This document shows, piece after piece, positions 17,011 through 25,052 of a DNA stretch of 38,801 nt. This DNA comes from Eubacteriales bacterium (GTDB lineage: Bacteria > Bacillota > Clostridia > Lachnospirales > Lachnospiraceae): positions 1-38,801 of the forward strand of contig JAUNGJ010000031.1 of NCBI GenBank assembly GCA_030524585.1, given 5' to 3'. Position 1 is the stretch's first letter; each line of letters begins with the position of its first letter. Made by a program: the position numbers and the translations under genes. The notes beneath the pieces were generated by a model. It worked only from the letters and a program-made list of their open reading frames with translations, had not been told where the DNA came from and did not search any database.

Positions 17011-17128
17011 TTGCATAAATATTCGTACAATCCTCAAAAAAATGCATATGCGCTTGGTTTTTTATGCAATTAGAGTTATAATGTCGAACATAGTTTTATG
17101 TTTTGCATAAATGATGCAAAGATGCAAA
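17011..17128. promoter_or_regulatory. Cluster of TTGCATAAA half-sites upstream of the NhaC-family gene
   Basis: TTGCATAAA occurs at 17011-17019 and 17103-17111, and its exact reverse complement at 17061-17069. ATGCAAA follows at 17114-17120 and 17122-17128, so 17102-17120 forms a TTTGCAT-N5-ATGCAAA inverted repeat. The middle copy lies inside the promoter spacer and the inverted repeat lies just after the transcription start region. This is a strong candidate regulator-binding array; the regulator is not adjacent. Confidence 0.6.
17054..17082 (+). promoter_or_regulatory. Promoter of the NhaC/amidohydrolase operon
   Basis: A perfect TATAAT (17077-17082) with TTGGTT (17054-17059) 17 bases upstream. 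A TTTATGCAA element sits in the spacer. Confidence 0.6.
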
Positions 17129-17166
17129 CTTATCAACTAAGAGAATGATATTAGGAGGGATACTTT

Positions 17167-18696
17167 ATGGAATACGGAATTATCTGTCTTCTGCCGCCGA
17201 TTATTGCAATCATCCTGGCATTGAAGACCAAGCAGACCCTGCCATCCCTGTTTATTGCAGTCTGGGTTGGCGCAACAATTATAAAGGGCTGGAATCCCAT
17301 TGCAGGCTTCGCAGCCATCATCAGCGATTACATGATTCCATCTATTGCAAGTGAATACAATGCAGGACTTCTGGTTCTGGTAACCATGGCCGGAGGATTC
17401 GCCTATATGCTGAAAATTACCGGCGCCGCCGAGTCATTTGCCCTGCTGGTAACCAAGACAATCAATACACAGAAAAAAGGACAGATTATCACCAGCTTAA
17501 GCGCCTTTATCTTCTGTTACACAGAGCCATGTCTGATTCTGGGAACGATCATGCGTCCGATCACCGACAAGGTAAAGGTATCCAGAGCCAAACTGGCATA
17601 CATCCTGGATTCCCTTGGCTGCAATCTGGCTTCCTTTTCACCGATCAGCAGCTACGGTCCGTTTATCGCAGGATTAATCGCAACAGAGTTAGCCGCAGCC
17701 GGAATGGAAGCAAACGAATGGGGTCTGTACATACAGATGTTTCCATTTAATATCTATAGTCTGTTTGCCATGATTGCAGTATTCCTGGTGGCAGTCTTCG
17801 GATTCAATATTGGCTCCATGTACAATGAAGAAAAACGAAGCGCCGAGACCGGCGAAGTTCTTCCGGAAGGATTAGAGCCGCTGGTACCGGAGGAAGATGT
17901 GGTATTTCCGGAAAATTATACCTTACATCTGACCAACTTCATTGTACCGATGGCCGCTTTATTCATTACCATCTTCGCCACCATCTTTATCACTGGTGAT
18001 ATCGGAGCAAACGGAGTGAGGGGCGCGTTCATTAACGGAAACATTACGCTTGCCATCACTATGGGATTCCTGATTGGTTCTATCGCTGCCGGAATCGTAG
18101 GTACCGCAACGAAATTATTCAGCGTTACTGCCGGCTTTAACGGATTTATTCAGGGTATGACCAACCTGATCAGCGTGCCATTTATCCTGATCATGGCATG
18201 GTCCATGGGATCTGTCACGAGCACGATGGGCGTTGGCGCCTATCTGGCAAATGTGGTTCAGAATTACCTTACCGGCGGCTTAGTTCCTGCCATCGTCTTT
18301 TTATTTGGCGCCGCAATTTCATTTGCAACCGGCTCCTCCTGGGGCGTATGGTCCATCATGATGCCGATCGCCTTCCCGATGGCGATTGCTTTTGACCTGC
18401 CGCTTGCCTATGTAATCGGAGCTGTTATCAGCGGCGGTATGTTCGGTGACCAGTGTTCACCAATCTCTGACACCACCGTCCTGTCATCCACAGGCGCATC
18501 CTGCAATCACATCCTGCATGTGTCCACGCAGCTGCCCTACGGCCTGACCATCGGCGCCTCTGCATTTATCGCATATCTCTTCGGCGGATTGACACATTTA
18601 TACTACCCAAGTATTGCGGTTATGGCTGTTCTTGTAGTAGTATTACTTACAGCAGAAACCAAATTGACCAGAGCAAAATACGGAGATAACAAATAA
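17167..18696 (+). CDS. NhaC-family Na+/H+ antiporter-type transporter
   Basis: A 509-residue polytopic membrane protein with about 11-12 helices. Features of the NhaC family include LGTIMRPITDKVKVSRAKLAYILDS, FATGSSWGVWSIMMPIA and GGMFGDQCSPISDTTVLSSTGA-type segments, here near residues 118-140, 390-405 and 420-440. An acidic cytoplasmic loop lies near 215-250. NhaC proteins include Na+/H+ antiporters and substrate/proton or substrate exchangers. Placement in an operon with an amidohydrolase suggests that this one moves the amidohydrolase's substrate or product rather than serving only sodium homeostasis (inference). AGGAGGGA before the ATG supports the start. Confidence 0.88.
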   Translation: MEYGIICLLPPIIAIILALKTKQTLPSLFIAVWVGATIIKGWNPIAGFAAIISDYMIPSIASEYNAGLLVLVTMAGGFAYMLKITGAAESFALLVTKTINTQKKGQIITSLSAFIFCYTEPCLILGTIMRPITDKVKVSRAKLAYILDSLGCNLASFSPISSYGPFIAGLIATELAAAGMEANEWGLYIQMFPFNIYSLFAMIAVFLVAVFGFNIGSMYNEEKRSAETGEVLPEGLEPLVPEEDVVFPENYTLHLTNFIVPMAALFITIFATIFITGDIGANGVRGAFINGNITLAITMGFLIGSIAAGIVGTATKLFSVTAGFNGFIQGMTNLISVPFILIMAWSMGSVTSTMGVGAYLANVVQNYLTGGLVPAIVFLFGAAISFATGSSWGVWSIMMPIAFPMAIAFDLPLAYVIGAVISGGMFGDQCSPISDTTVLSSTGASCNHILHVSTQLPYGLTIGASAFIAYLFGGLTHLYYPSIAVMAVLVVVLLTAETKLTRAKYGDNK

Positions 18697-20120
18697 TGAA
18701 GAAAGTTGATTTAATTGTAACCGCACCTCACATCTACACCATGCAGGGTGAGGGCGTGGGTTATGAAGCACACAGGGCTCTCGTCGTTGACGGAAGCAAA
18801 ATTATCGACATCACGGATGCTGATACGGTAAATGCGCAATACGAAGCTGAGGAATTTCTTGATATGAGCCATCATATCATCTTACCAGGCTTCATCGACG
18901 CTCATATGCACACCAACTGTAACATCATGCGTGGTCTGGCCCAGGACACCAACAACTGGATGATGTTCGGCCTGCAGCCCTTTGACAACGCCGCCACATC
19001 GGAGGACAAGAAAATCGGAAGCTGTGTGGCGCTGATTGAAGCTGCCAAAGCCGGAACCACCACTATGGGCGACTATGAATACAACATGGATTCTGTCTGT
19101 GAATTCATTGCCAAATTAGGCGCCCGAGGCAATATCACGCAGATGATACGGGCTGCGAAAAAACGTGTATACAAACCGGGAGAGCTCTACGAATTTGACG
19201 ATTCGCTCGGAGAACAGAATCTAAATGAAAATATCGCCCTCTATGATAAATGGCATAACTATGACGGTGGACGGATCAAGATTCTTTTCGGCCCTCAGGG
19301 TGCAGATTTTGTAAGTCCTGAGATGCTGTTAAAAATTCAGAAAATCGCAAAGGAACGCAGGACCAAGGTTCATATGCACACTCAGCAGGGAGACCGCGAG
19401 ACCTATCAGATCGTACAGCGCTACGGCAAACGCCCGACTGAGTTCCTTCAGGATCTGAACTACCTGGACGATACCCTGATTGCAGTACACCTAACCGACT
19501 GCAGCGATGAAGAGACTCAGATTATCGCTAAAAGCGGCGCCGGTATGATCGTATGTCCCGGCTCAATTGGAATCATTGACGGAATCGTATGTCCATCCGC
19601 AGTCTTCCAGGAAGCCGGCGGAAAGGTTGCCCTCGGTTCTGACCAGGCCCCCGGCAACAACTGCCACAATATTTTCAATGAGATGAAAAATGTTACTTTG
19701 TTTAATAAGATCAAGTATACAAATCCAGAGGTAATGCCTGCATGGCGCGCCCTTCGCATGGCTACCATTGAAGGCGCTCAGGCACTTGGCATGGCTGACT
19801 CCATTGGCTCTCTGGAAATCGGTAAAAAAGCTGATTTCATCGCCGTTGACTACATGCGTCCTTCCATGCTTCCCATCTATACCCATCCAATGCGCAACAT
19901 GGTTCCAAATCTTGTATACAGCGCACGGGGAGATGAAGTGGTACTCTCAGTAGTAAACGGAAAAATAATTATGAAAGACCGGAAGCTCGTCAATATTGAT
20001 GAGATGGAATATTTACTTCAGATGAACGACTATCCGGAATCCATTGGCAAACGCGCAGAAAAAGAATTTTTCGAGATTAATGGAACCAACGCACAGTTCA
20101 TGCGGGAAGGAAAATTATAA
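18696..20120 (+). CDS. Metal-dependent amidohydrolase (TRZ/ATZ, SsnA-like)
   Basis: A 474-residue TIM-barrel amidohydrolase. Metal ligands are visible in order: the DAHMHTN motif (HxH, about residues 69-71), VHMHTQQ (about 224-230), AVHLTD and GSDQAPGNN (Asp). A C-terminal beta-sandwich (GKKADFIAVDY) completes the fold. Family members deaminate or dechlorinate purines, pyrimidines, triazines and related heterocycles. In many deaminases the segment after the third His reads HxSE; here it is HTQQ, lacking the glutamate at that place, so the chemistry may differ. The ATG overlaps the transporter stop as TAATG, showing tight coupling. Substrate unknown; candidates are guanidine- or ring-containing nitrogen compounds. 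Confidence 0.85.
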   Translation: MKKVDLIVTAPHIYTMQGEGVGYEAHRALVVDGSKIIDITDADTVNAQYEAEEFLDMSHHIILPGFIDAHMHTNCNIMRGLAQDTNNWMMFGLQPFDNAATSEDKKIGSCVALIEAAKAGTTTMGDYEYNMDSVCEFIAKLGARGNITQMIRAAKKRVYKPGELYEFDDSLGEQNLNENIALYDKWHNYDGGRIKILFGPQGADFVSPEMLLKIQKIAKERRTKVHMHTQQGDRETYQIVQRYGKRPTEFLQDLNYLDDTLIAVHLTDCSDEETQIIAKSGAGMIVCPGSIGIIDGIVCPSAVFQEAGGKVALGSDQAPGNNCHNIFNEMKNVTLFNKIKYTNPEVMPAWRALRMATIEGAQALGMADSIGSLEIGKKADFIAVDYMRPSMLPIYTHPMRNMVPNLVYSARGDEVVLSVVNGKIIMKDRKLVNIDEMEYLLQMNDYPESIGKRAEKEFFEINGTNAQFMREGKL

Positions 20121-20136
20121 ATCCACAGTAAAACTC

Positions 20137-20169
20137 AAGGCTCATCTGCAAAAAATGCAGGTGGGCTTT
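20137..20169 (+). terminator. Terminator of the NhaC/amidohydrolase operon
   Basis: A 14-bp stem (20137-20150 with 20156-20169, including G-U pairs) around an AAAAA loop, ending in a TTTT tract, 17 bases after the amidohydrolase stop. Confidence 0.7.
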
Positions 20170-20201
20170 TCTGTGGCAGCTTTCGCTGTTTTCTGCAGTT
20201 A

Positions 20202-20882
20202 TCATTCATATAGAAACTGAATATTCTCGTAAATTTCAGCAAAATCAATCTCTAAATCACCACGAAAAATTCCTACCGGCACCTTATCCTCAAATGTATA
20301 GACAGCCGGCTCCTTCTTATGTTCAAAATCATGTACCGTCACAAGCTTTTTCCAGGGGTCAACGTCCCAGTACTCCCTGACGCCGGCATTCTTATACTTA
20401 TGATACTTTCGGTTCTGTTCCTTCAAAGTATTCGACGGAGAGAGTATCTCGATCACAAAATCCGGCGCGCCATAATACACCCTTTCCCTAACCTCATCCC
20501 GGTTGCAGGTAACAATCAGATCCGGCTGTACCATCGTCTTATCATCCCGATCCAGCTGTACATCAATTGGCGACATGAATGGAAAACAGCTTCCTTGATG
20601 ATCCATTATGTACTGATGGAATCTGACAAACAGCTCACCGCCCACTCCCTGATGACGGTAGGTTGGCGCGGTCATATTGTAGATCACACCATCCATCAGC
20701 TCCACGCGACAGGTCTTTGGCAAAGCATAATAATCCTCTATGGTATATTCACCCTGCTTCTTCGCAAGCAGGCGTTCCAGTGCAGGATCTCCCGCTGCCT
20801 GATATGCTGTCTGTGATTCCTTAATAAAATCCGGATAACTTCCTTCACCATGTCCATTATATTCGTATTTTTCTTCGCTCAT
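20202..20882 (-). CDS. Uma2-family (DUF820) putative nuclease, copy 1
   Basis: A 226-residue soluble protein of the Uma2 family, which adopts a PD-(D/E)xK nuclease-like fold but whose biological role is not established. Family features: MDGVIYNMTAPTYRHQ (about residues 63-78), VQPDLIV (Asp), the VIEILSPS segment (Glu) and GVREYWDVDP. AAAGGAG seven bases before the ATG supports the start. Two further Uma2 genes lie 2.4 kb downstream. Its N-terminal half differs from theirs, while its C-terminal half (EPAVYTFEDKVPV region) resembles that of the gene at 22633-23319. Divergent from the DMT transporter gene. Confidence 0.85.
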   Translation of the reverse strand: MSEEKYEYNGHGEGSYPDFIKESQTAYQAAGDPALERLLAKKQGEYTIEDYYALPKTCRVELMDGVIYNMTAPTYRHQGVGGELFVRFHQYIMDHQGSCFPFMSPIDVQLDRDDKTMVQPDLIVTCNRDEVRERVYYGAPDFVIEILSPSNTLKEQNRKYHKYKNAGVREYWDVDPWKKLVTVHDFEHKKEPAVYTFEDKVPVGIFRGDLEIDFAEIYENIQFLYE

Positions 20883-20982
20883 ATTTGATCTCCTTTTATT
20901 ATTTCATATTTTATTGACGCAGACCCTCTATCTGTCTATAATAGGTGTATTGTCAAAATATATAAGATAGAGAGGATTGAAT

Positions 20983-21816
20983 ATGATTTATTTGCTATCT
21001 GCCATCGGTGTTAATCTATGCATGACCTTTCTCATGCGTTATTCAGAAAATCACAATGGCAATCGTTATGCTTTAAATATATGGAATTATATTGCGGGAA
21101 CACTGATCAGCATTGTAATGTTAGAAGACAGGACGCTGATCTGGAGCGGTGATAAGATTACCCTTGGCGTAGGAATCGTCAACGGAATCGGCTTTGTAGT
21201 GGCGCTCACATTAATACAGCTCAGCATTCGCAGAAATGGCGCGCCGCTGACCACCACATTTAACCGGTTGGGGATCTTAATTCCAACCATTCTGTCGGCA
21301 TTTTTATTTCGTGAAATCCCAACAGTATTACAGATCACAGGCCTGATACTCTGCGTCTTCGCGATTATATTTATGAATTCAGGAAGCAGGGAAGAACGCC
21401 CTGCATTCGGAATCGGACTTCTTCTGGTATTCCTCCTCGGCGGAACACTGGACTCCATCTCCAAGATATTCAGCAGATATTACGGCGCCGACAGCCAGAC
21501 CTGCTTTGTATTGTACACCTTTTTCGCCGCACTGATTGTAAGTATAATTTTATTTGTCAATGACGGCGGTAAAATGAGCAAACAGGACATTATTGTCGGT
21601 ATCGGCGTCGGCATCCCCAATCAGCTGACGACCCTTTTTCTTCTGAGAGCTGCCTCCGGATTACCGGCATATGTGGTATATCCAACCTACAGCGCAGGCT
21701 TGATTATACTGGTGAATATTATCAATTATCTGGCTTTCCGGGAAACACTGAGTAAGCGCCAGTACATTGCAACCGGTATCATCGGATTGGGACTGATATT
21801 TATCAATCTGCTGTAA
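20983..21816 (+). CDS. DMT-superfamily (EamA-like) transporter
   Basis: A 277-residue integral membrane protein with about ten helices arranged as two similar halves, as expected for drug/metabolite transporters. The second half ends with the typical YPTYSAGLIILVNIINYLAF-type helix and a short GIIGLGLIFINLL tail. An in-frame TTG at 20977 could start two residues earlier, but AGAGG seven bases before the ATG at 20983 fits better. Substrate unknown; small metabolite export is common. The gene ends three bases before the convergent HAD gene. Confidence 0.82.
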   Translation: MIYLLSAIGVNLCMTFLMRYSENHNGNRYALNIWNYIAGTLISIVMLEDRTLIWSGDKITLGVGIVNGIGFVVALTLIQLSIRRNGAPLTTTFNRLGILIPTILSAFLFREIPTVLQITGLILCVFAIIFMNSGSREERPAFGIGLLLVFLLGGTLDSISKIFSRYYGADSQTCFVLYTFFAALIVSIILFVNDGGKMSKQDIIVGIGVGIPNQLTTLFLLRAASGLPAYVVYPTYSAGLIILVNIINYLAFRETLSKRQYIATGIIGLGLIFINLL

Positions 21817-21819
21817 AGA

Positions 21820-22524
21820 TTATAAGATTTGAAGGCTCTGCAGTTGTGACAGGAGCTGCTCTCCTTTAGTAATTTCTCTATCTGCCCGGCTGGCAGCTTC
21901 CGGACACGGGCGATTCCTGTGATTCATCCAGATAGTATGCCATCCGGCCTGACTTGCGCCAATAATATCTGCTTCATAGGTATCCCCAATATACCATGTC
22001 TCTTTCGGCAGAAAATGCAGCTTCTCTTCTACATATCGAAATGCGTGAACATCCGGCTTCTGATAGCCGGTCACACCGGAAATAAAGATTCTGTCATCAT
22101 CAAACCAATCTTTTAGACTCAGTACGTCTATTTTCTTCTGCTGTCCCTGACGGCTTCCGTTCGTCAGAACTGCAATTGGCACCTGTTTTTTCCTGCACTC
22201 ATCCAGAATCTCTTTCATAAAACTAAATACCTGAATATTTGCCTGATGATAGCGGTATTCTGCCTCAAACTGCCGCCCCTCTTCTCTTGTAAGCAAAATT
22301 CCTGCATCCTGACAGGTCAGCCTCATTCTTTCATAGAAAGTATCCTCTGACCGGATATTTCCTTCCTTCTCCTGCCTCAGCACAAGGTCAGAATATACCC
22401 TGGATTTCATGAAAAGCTCTTCGCCGCTCATTCTGGTCCGGTGGGCCAGAAGCTTCTTATAGGCTTTTTCAAAGGGTTCTCTCAAATCATATATCGTATC
22501 ATCTATATCAAAAACAAGATTCAT
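21820..22524 (-). CDS. HAD-superfamily hydrolase (YjjG/pyrimidine nucleotidase-like)
   Basis: A 234-residue phosphatase of the haloacid dehalogenase superfamily. Motif I is DIDDTIYD (nucleophile D6, acid/base D8), motif II VLTNGS, motif III the Lys of GYQKPD, and motif IV GDTYEADI. The helical cap after motif I is that of subclass I, as in YjjG-like nucleotidases. The open frame begins at 22536, but GGAGG five bases before the ATG at 22524, directly before the hydrophobic strand of motif I, marks this start. Physiological substrate unknown; house-cleaning of nucleotides or sugar phosphates is plausible. Confidence 0.88.
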   Translation of the reverse strand: MNLVFDIDDTIYDLREPFEKAYKKLLAHRTRMSGEELFMKSRVYSDLVLRQEKEGNIRSEDTFYERMRLTCQDAGILLTREEGRQFEAEYRYHQANIQVFSFMKEILDECRKKQVPIAVLTNGSRQGQQKKIDVLSLKDWFDDDRIFISGVTGYQKPDVHAFRYVEEKLHFLPKETWYIGDTYEADIIGASQAGWHTIWMNHRNRPCPEAASRADREITKGEQLLSQLQSLQIL

Positions 22525-22632
22525 CGCTGCCTCCATCTAAGCTAAACCTAAAATAATATAGTCTTATTATAGCAACCGGCAGCGGTACCGGCAATCTTTT
22601 ATTCCTCCGGCTTCTACGCCTTACTGTCCCGC

Positions 22633-23319
22633 TTATCGGTCAGATACAAATTTTATCTTTCGATAAATATCTTCAAAATCAATTTTCAGCTCTCCATTAA
22701 AAATATGTACCGGAATCTTATCTTCAAATGTGTATATAGCCGGCTCTGCTTTATGCTCCGTATCATACACAGCTACCCTCAGCTTTTTCGGATCTACAAT
22801 CCAGTATTCCCTCACTCCTGCCTTCCTGTATTTATTGTACTTTATAATCCGATCACTTTTTTCACCGGACGGCGACAGTATCTCAACTATAAAATCCGGC
22901 GCCCCGAACAATACTTTCTCCCGCATCTTGTTCCGGTCGCATACTACATATATATCTGGCTGTACCATCGTTTTATCGTCCTGATCAAGCTGAACATCCG
23001 CCGGTGAAATCATTACCATACATTTCCCTTTCTTCCGCCTCATCCATGTATCCAGCTGCACCGCAATCTCCGTAATAATCGCTTGGTGAAGATTCGTCGG
23101 CGCCGCCATATTATAAATCACGCCGTCTATTAGCTCTACCCGACAGGTCTCCGGCAGCGCATAATAATCCTCCACCCTATACTCTCCCTGTTTCTTCGAG
23201 AGGAAACGTCCCAGCACCGGATCCCCGCTCTCCTTATATGCAGCTTGCGCTTCCTTAATAAAGTCCGGGTACATGCGCTCTTTCTGATTGTACCCATATT
23301 CTGTAATATCTTCGCTCAT
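22633..23319 (-). CDS. Uma2-family putative nuclease, copy 2 (mosaic)
   Basis: A 228-residue Uma2 protein. Residues 1-123, ending at TMVQPDI, are identical to those of the next Uma2 gene upstream, with one synonymous nucleotide difference. The remainder departs completely and instead resembles copy 1 (FGAPDFIVEILSPS, AIYTFEDKIPVHIF). The putative active-site residues lie across the junction: QPD in the shared half, VEILS and the K/GVREYWIVDP region in the divergent half. AAGGAGG precedes the ATG at 23319. It starts ten bases after the stop of copy 3 and is surely co-transcribed. Function unknown. Confidence 0.85.
   Translation of the reverse strand: MSEDITEYGYNQKERMYPDFIKEAQAAYKESGDPVLGRFLSKKQGEYRVEDYYALPETCRVELIDGVIYNMAAPTNLHQAIITEIAVQLDTWMRRKKGKCMVMISPADVQLDQDDKTMVQPDIYVVCDRNKMREKVLFGAPDFIVEILSPSGEKSDRIIKYNKYRKAGVREYWIVDPKKLRVAVYDTEHKAEPAIYTFEDKIPVHIFNGELKIDFEDIYRKIKFVSDR
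22952..23319 (-). repeat. 368-bp near-identical 5' half of Uma2 copy 2
   Basis: Matches 23697-24064 at every position but one (23308 versus 24053, a silent change). The identity begins abruptly at 22952 and runs through the start codon to the ribosome binding site, where a single-base indel occurs. It indicates recent duplication or gene conversion limited to the 5' half. Confidence 0.95.
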
Positions 23320-23329
23320 TCTTCCTCCT

Positions 23330-24064
23330 TCACACAAGTCCCAGATCTGCCATTAATTCTTCCTTCTGTTCCATATCTGCCAGCGTTATCCTGCATTCCC
23401 CCTGATAGATATGTACCGGAATCTCATCCTGATAAGTATATACCACCGTCTCCTCACCTCTCTCAAGCAAATGTACCGTAATCCGCCGGGTTTCGGGATC
23501 TACAATCCAGTACTCCCTCACTCCTGCCTCCCGATACTTCCTGTATTTAGTCACCCGGTCCCTCTTCCGGCTGGAAAATGACAGCACCTCTACCACCAGA
23601 TCTGGAGCCCCCTGAAAGGCACGGTAAACTTTCTTCTCACTTCTCTTTCTTTTATCCCTGCCTTCCTTCTGATTCTCCTTTGCGCAACAGACAAAAATAT
23701 CTGGCTGTACCATCGTTTTATCGTCCTGATCAAGCTGAACATCCGCCGGTGAAATCATTACCATACATTTCCCTTTCTTCCGCCTCATCCATGTATCCAG
23801 CTGCACCGCAATCTCCGTAATAATCGCTTGGTGAAGATTCGTCGGCGCCGCCATATTATAAATCACGCCGTCTATTAGCTCTACCCGACAGGTCTCCGGC
23901 AGCGCATAATAATCCTCCACCCTATACTCTCCCTGTTTCTTCGAGAGGAAACGTCCCAGCACCGGATCCCCGCTCTCCTTATATGCAGCTTGCGCTTCCT
24001 TAATAAAGTCCGGGTACATGCGCTCTTTCTGATTGTACCCATATTCTGTAATGTCTTCGCTCAT
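23330..24064 (-). CDS. Uma2-family putative nuclease, copy 3
   Basis: A 244-residue Uma2 protein, first of a two-gene Uma2 operon. Residues 1-123 equal those of copy 2. The C-terminal half is distinct and carries a basic insertion (KENQKEGRDKRKRSEKK, about residues 128-144) before the family segment GAPDLVVEVLS and GVREYWIVDP, then ends in a longer tail. The insertion makes it longer than copies 1 and 2. AGGAGG five bases before the ATG at 24064 fixes the start; the frame continues 20 codons upstream without a start signal. A near-consensus promoter lies upstream. Function unknown. Confidence 0.85.
   Translation of the reverse strand: MSEDITEYGYNQKERMYPDFIKEAQAAYKESGDPVLGRFLSKKQGEYRVEDYYALPETCRVELIDGVIYNMAAPTNLHQAIITEIAVQLDTWMRRKKGKCMVMISPADVQLDQDDKTMVQPDIFVCCAKENQKEGRDKRKRSEKKVYRAFQGAPDLVVEVLSFSSRKRDRVTKYRKYREAGVREYWIVDPETRRITVHLLERGEETVVYTYQDEIPVHIYQGECRITLADMEQKEELMADLGLV
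23697..24064 (-). repeat. 368-bp near-identical 5' half of Uma2 copy 3
   Basis: Partner of the segment at 22952-23319, offset 745 bases, with one substitution in 368. Confidence 0.95.
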
Positions 24065-24114
24065 TCTTTCCTCCTTTTCAATATGGTTATTATTATTTTC
24101 TAATTTGTCTATAA

Positions 24115-24143
24115 ATAATAACATAAGTATTCATGTATGTCAA
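24115..24143 (-). promoter_or_regulatory. Promoter of the Uma2 copy 3 - copy 2 operon
   Basis: On the minus strand: TTGACA (24143-24138, perfect), 17-base spacer, TATTAT (24120-24115, 5 of 6), about 50 bases before the start. One of the best promoters in the window. Confidence 0.75.
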
Positions 24144-24217
24144 CTCTTTGTTTTTTATCAGAACAATGAATTAACCTCATGCAGAATACGTATCTTTATG
24201 CACACAAAGGCAGTTAA

Positions 24218-24256
24218 CAAAAAGAGGCTTCTAAACCATCACGTTTAGAAACCTCT
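24218..24256 (-). terminator. Terminator of the rsmA-gltA-lipase-nuclease operon
   Basis: A 14-bp stem (24243-24256 with 24223-24236, one G-U pair on the minus-strand RNA) with a 6-base loop, followed on that strand by TTTTG. It begins four bases after the nuclease stop codon. Confidence 0.8.
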
Positions 24257-24259
24257 TTT

Positions 24260-25048
24260 CTAGTTCTCCATCCAGTTCTCTCCATCGGAATAATCAATCT
24301 CTACCCCGGGCTGTACATTGTAGCAGTACACATGAAACTGCACACCCTGTCCATGATCCTCCACGGATTCGGCCTCCATTTCTACTCCGGAGGCTACCAG
24401 ATCTGTTCCATCATAAACAGGGGTCACCCGATAGAGCACGTGATTTCCCGTTTCCCGAACGTACTCTGCTACCTGATTTTCAAAGGGAAGCATCCCCTCC
24501 ACATTCATATACCGGGTTCCGGTAATCAGATTTCGTTCATTCGCATTCTCTCCTGCCAGCTGAAATCCGATCAGGTGACAGCGGTTATACACATATCCTC
24601 CATCCACAAAATCATAATACTCATTCTGCCATCCGCTGGGCTCCACCTGACTAATATCCCCGCGTTCGCCGTCAGGCATCAGATCTGTTCCCACATTTGC
24701 ATAAGCGCTTCCACATCTTCCGAGCAGATCCAGCTTACTGTAGCTCTCGAAAGATTCTTCCGTCTTATCTTCTTCTGAAAAATCTGCCTCATTTCCATCC
24801 AATACCACATAGGGCTGTCCTGAGTATTCCGGAATATCATCCAAAGATATGGACGTCTCATTTCCTGTCAGCCTTACGGCAAACTGTTCTAACTGCTCTA
24901 TTCCAAACTCCGCCGCCCGCTGCATCTTTCCCGGAAACTCCGGATCTACAAAATACGTATAGCAGCCGCACAGAATTCCTAATATAACAATCAGCAGAAG
25001 CAGTTTTCTACTCAAATGCTTCTGCTGCCTCTTACGTCTCTTTTTCAT
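24260..25048 (-). CDS. Exported DNA/RNA non-specific endonuclease (EndA-like)
   Basis: A 262-residue nuclease of the beta-beta-alpha metal family. A basic N-terminus precedes one hydrophobic helix (about residues 17-32, ending LCGC), so the enzyme is exported and membrane-held, possibly as a lipoprotein. The catalytic region reads YNRCHLIGFQLAGENANERN: the His of NRxH is the general base and the later Asn binds the metal. This NRxH form replaces the DRGH of Serratia-type enzymes and is common in Gram-positive relatives. The role may be nucleic-acid scavenging or DNA processing for uptake; no competence genes are nearby. Its ATG is four bases after the lipase stop. The frame extends 14 codons further back, inside the lipase gene. 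Confidence 0.85.
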   Translation of the reverse strand: MKKRRKRQQKHLSRKLLLLIVILGILCGCYTYFVDPEFPGKMQRAAEFGIEQLEQFAVRLTGNETSISLDDIPEYSGQPYVVLDGNEADFSEEDKTEESFESYSKLDLLGRCGSAYANVGTDLMPDGERGDISQVEPSGWQNEYYDFVDGGYVYNRCHLIGFQLAGENANERNLITGTRYMNVEGMLPFENQVAEYVRETGNHVLYRVTPVYDGTDLVASGVEMEAESVEDHGQGVQFHVYCYNVQPGVEIDYSDGENWMEN

Positions 25049-25052
25049 AATC

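Noticed and set aside
22952-24064. The 368-bp repeats as an insertion sequence or other mobile element
   Set aside because: The repeats are coding, in frame, start at the ribosome binding site and have no terminal inverted repeats or transposase.
24260-25048. The exported nuclease as part of a toxin or competence system
   Set aside because: No immunity gene, toxin-delivery domain or competence genes are adjacent. The operon partners are rsmA, citrate synthase and a lipase.
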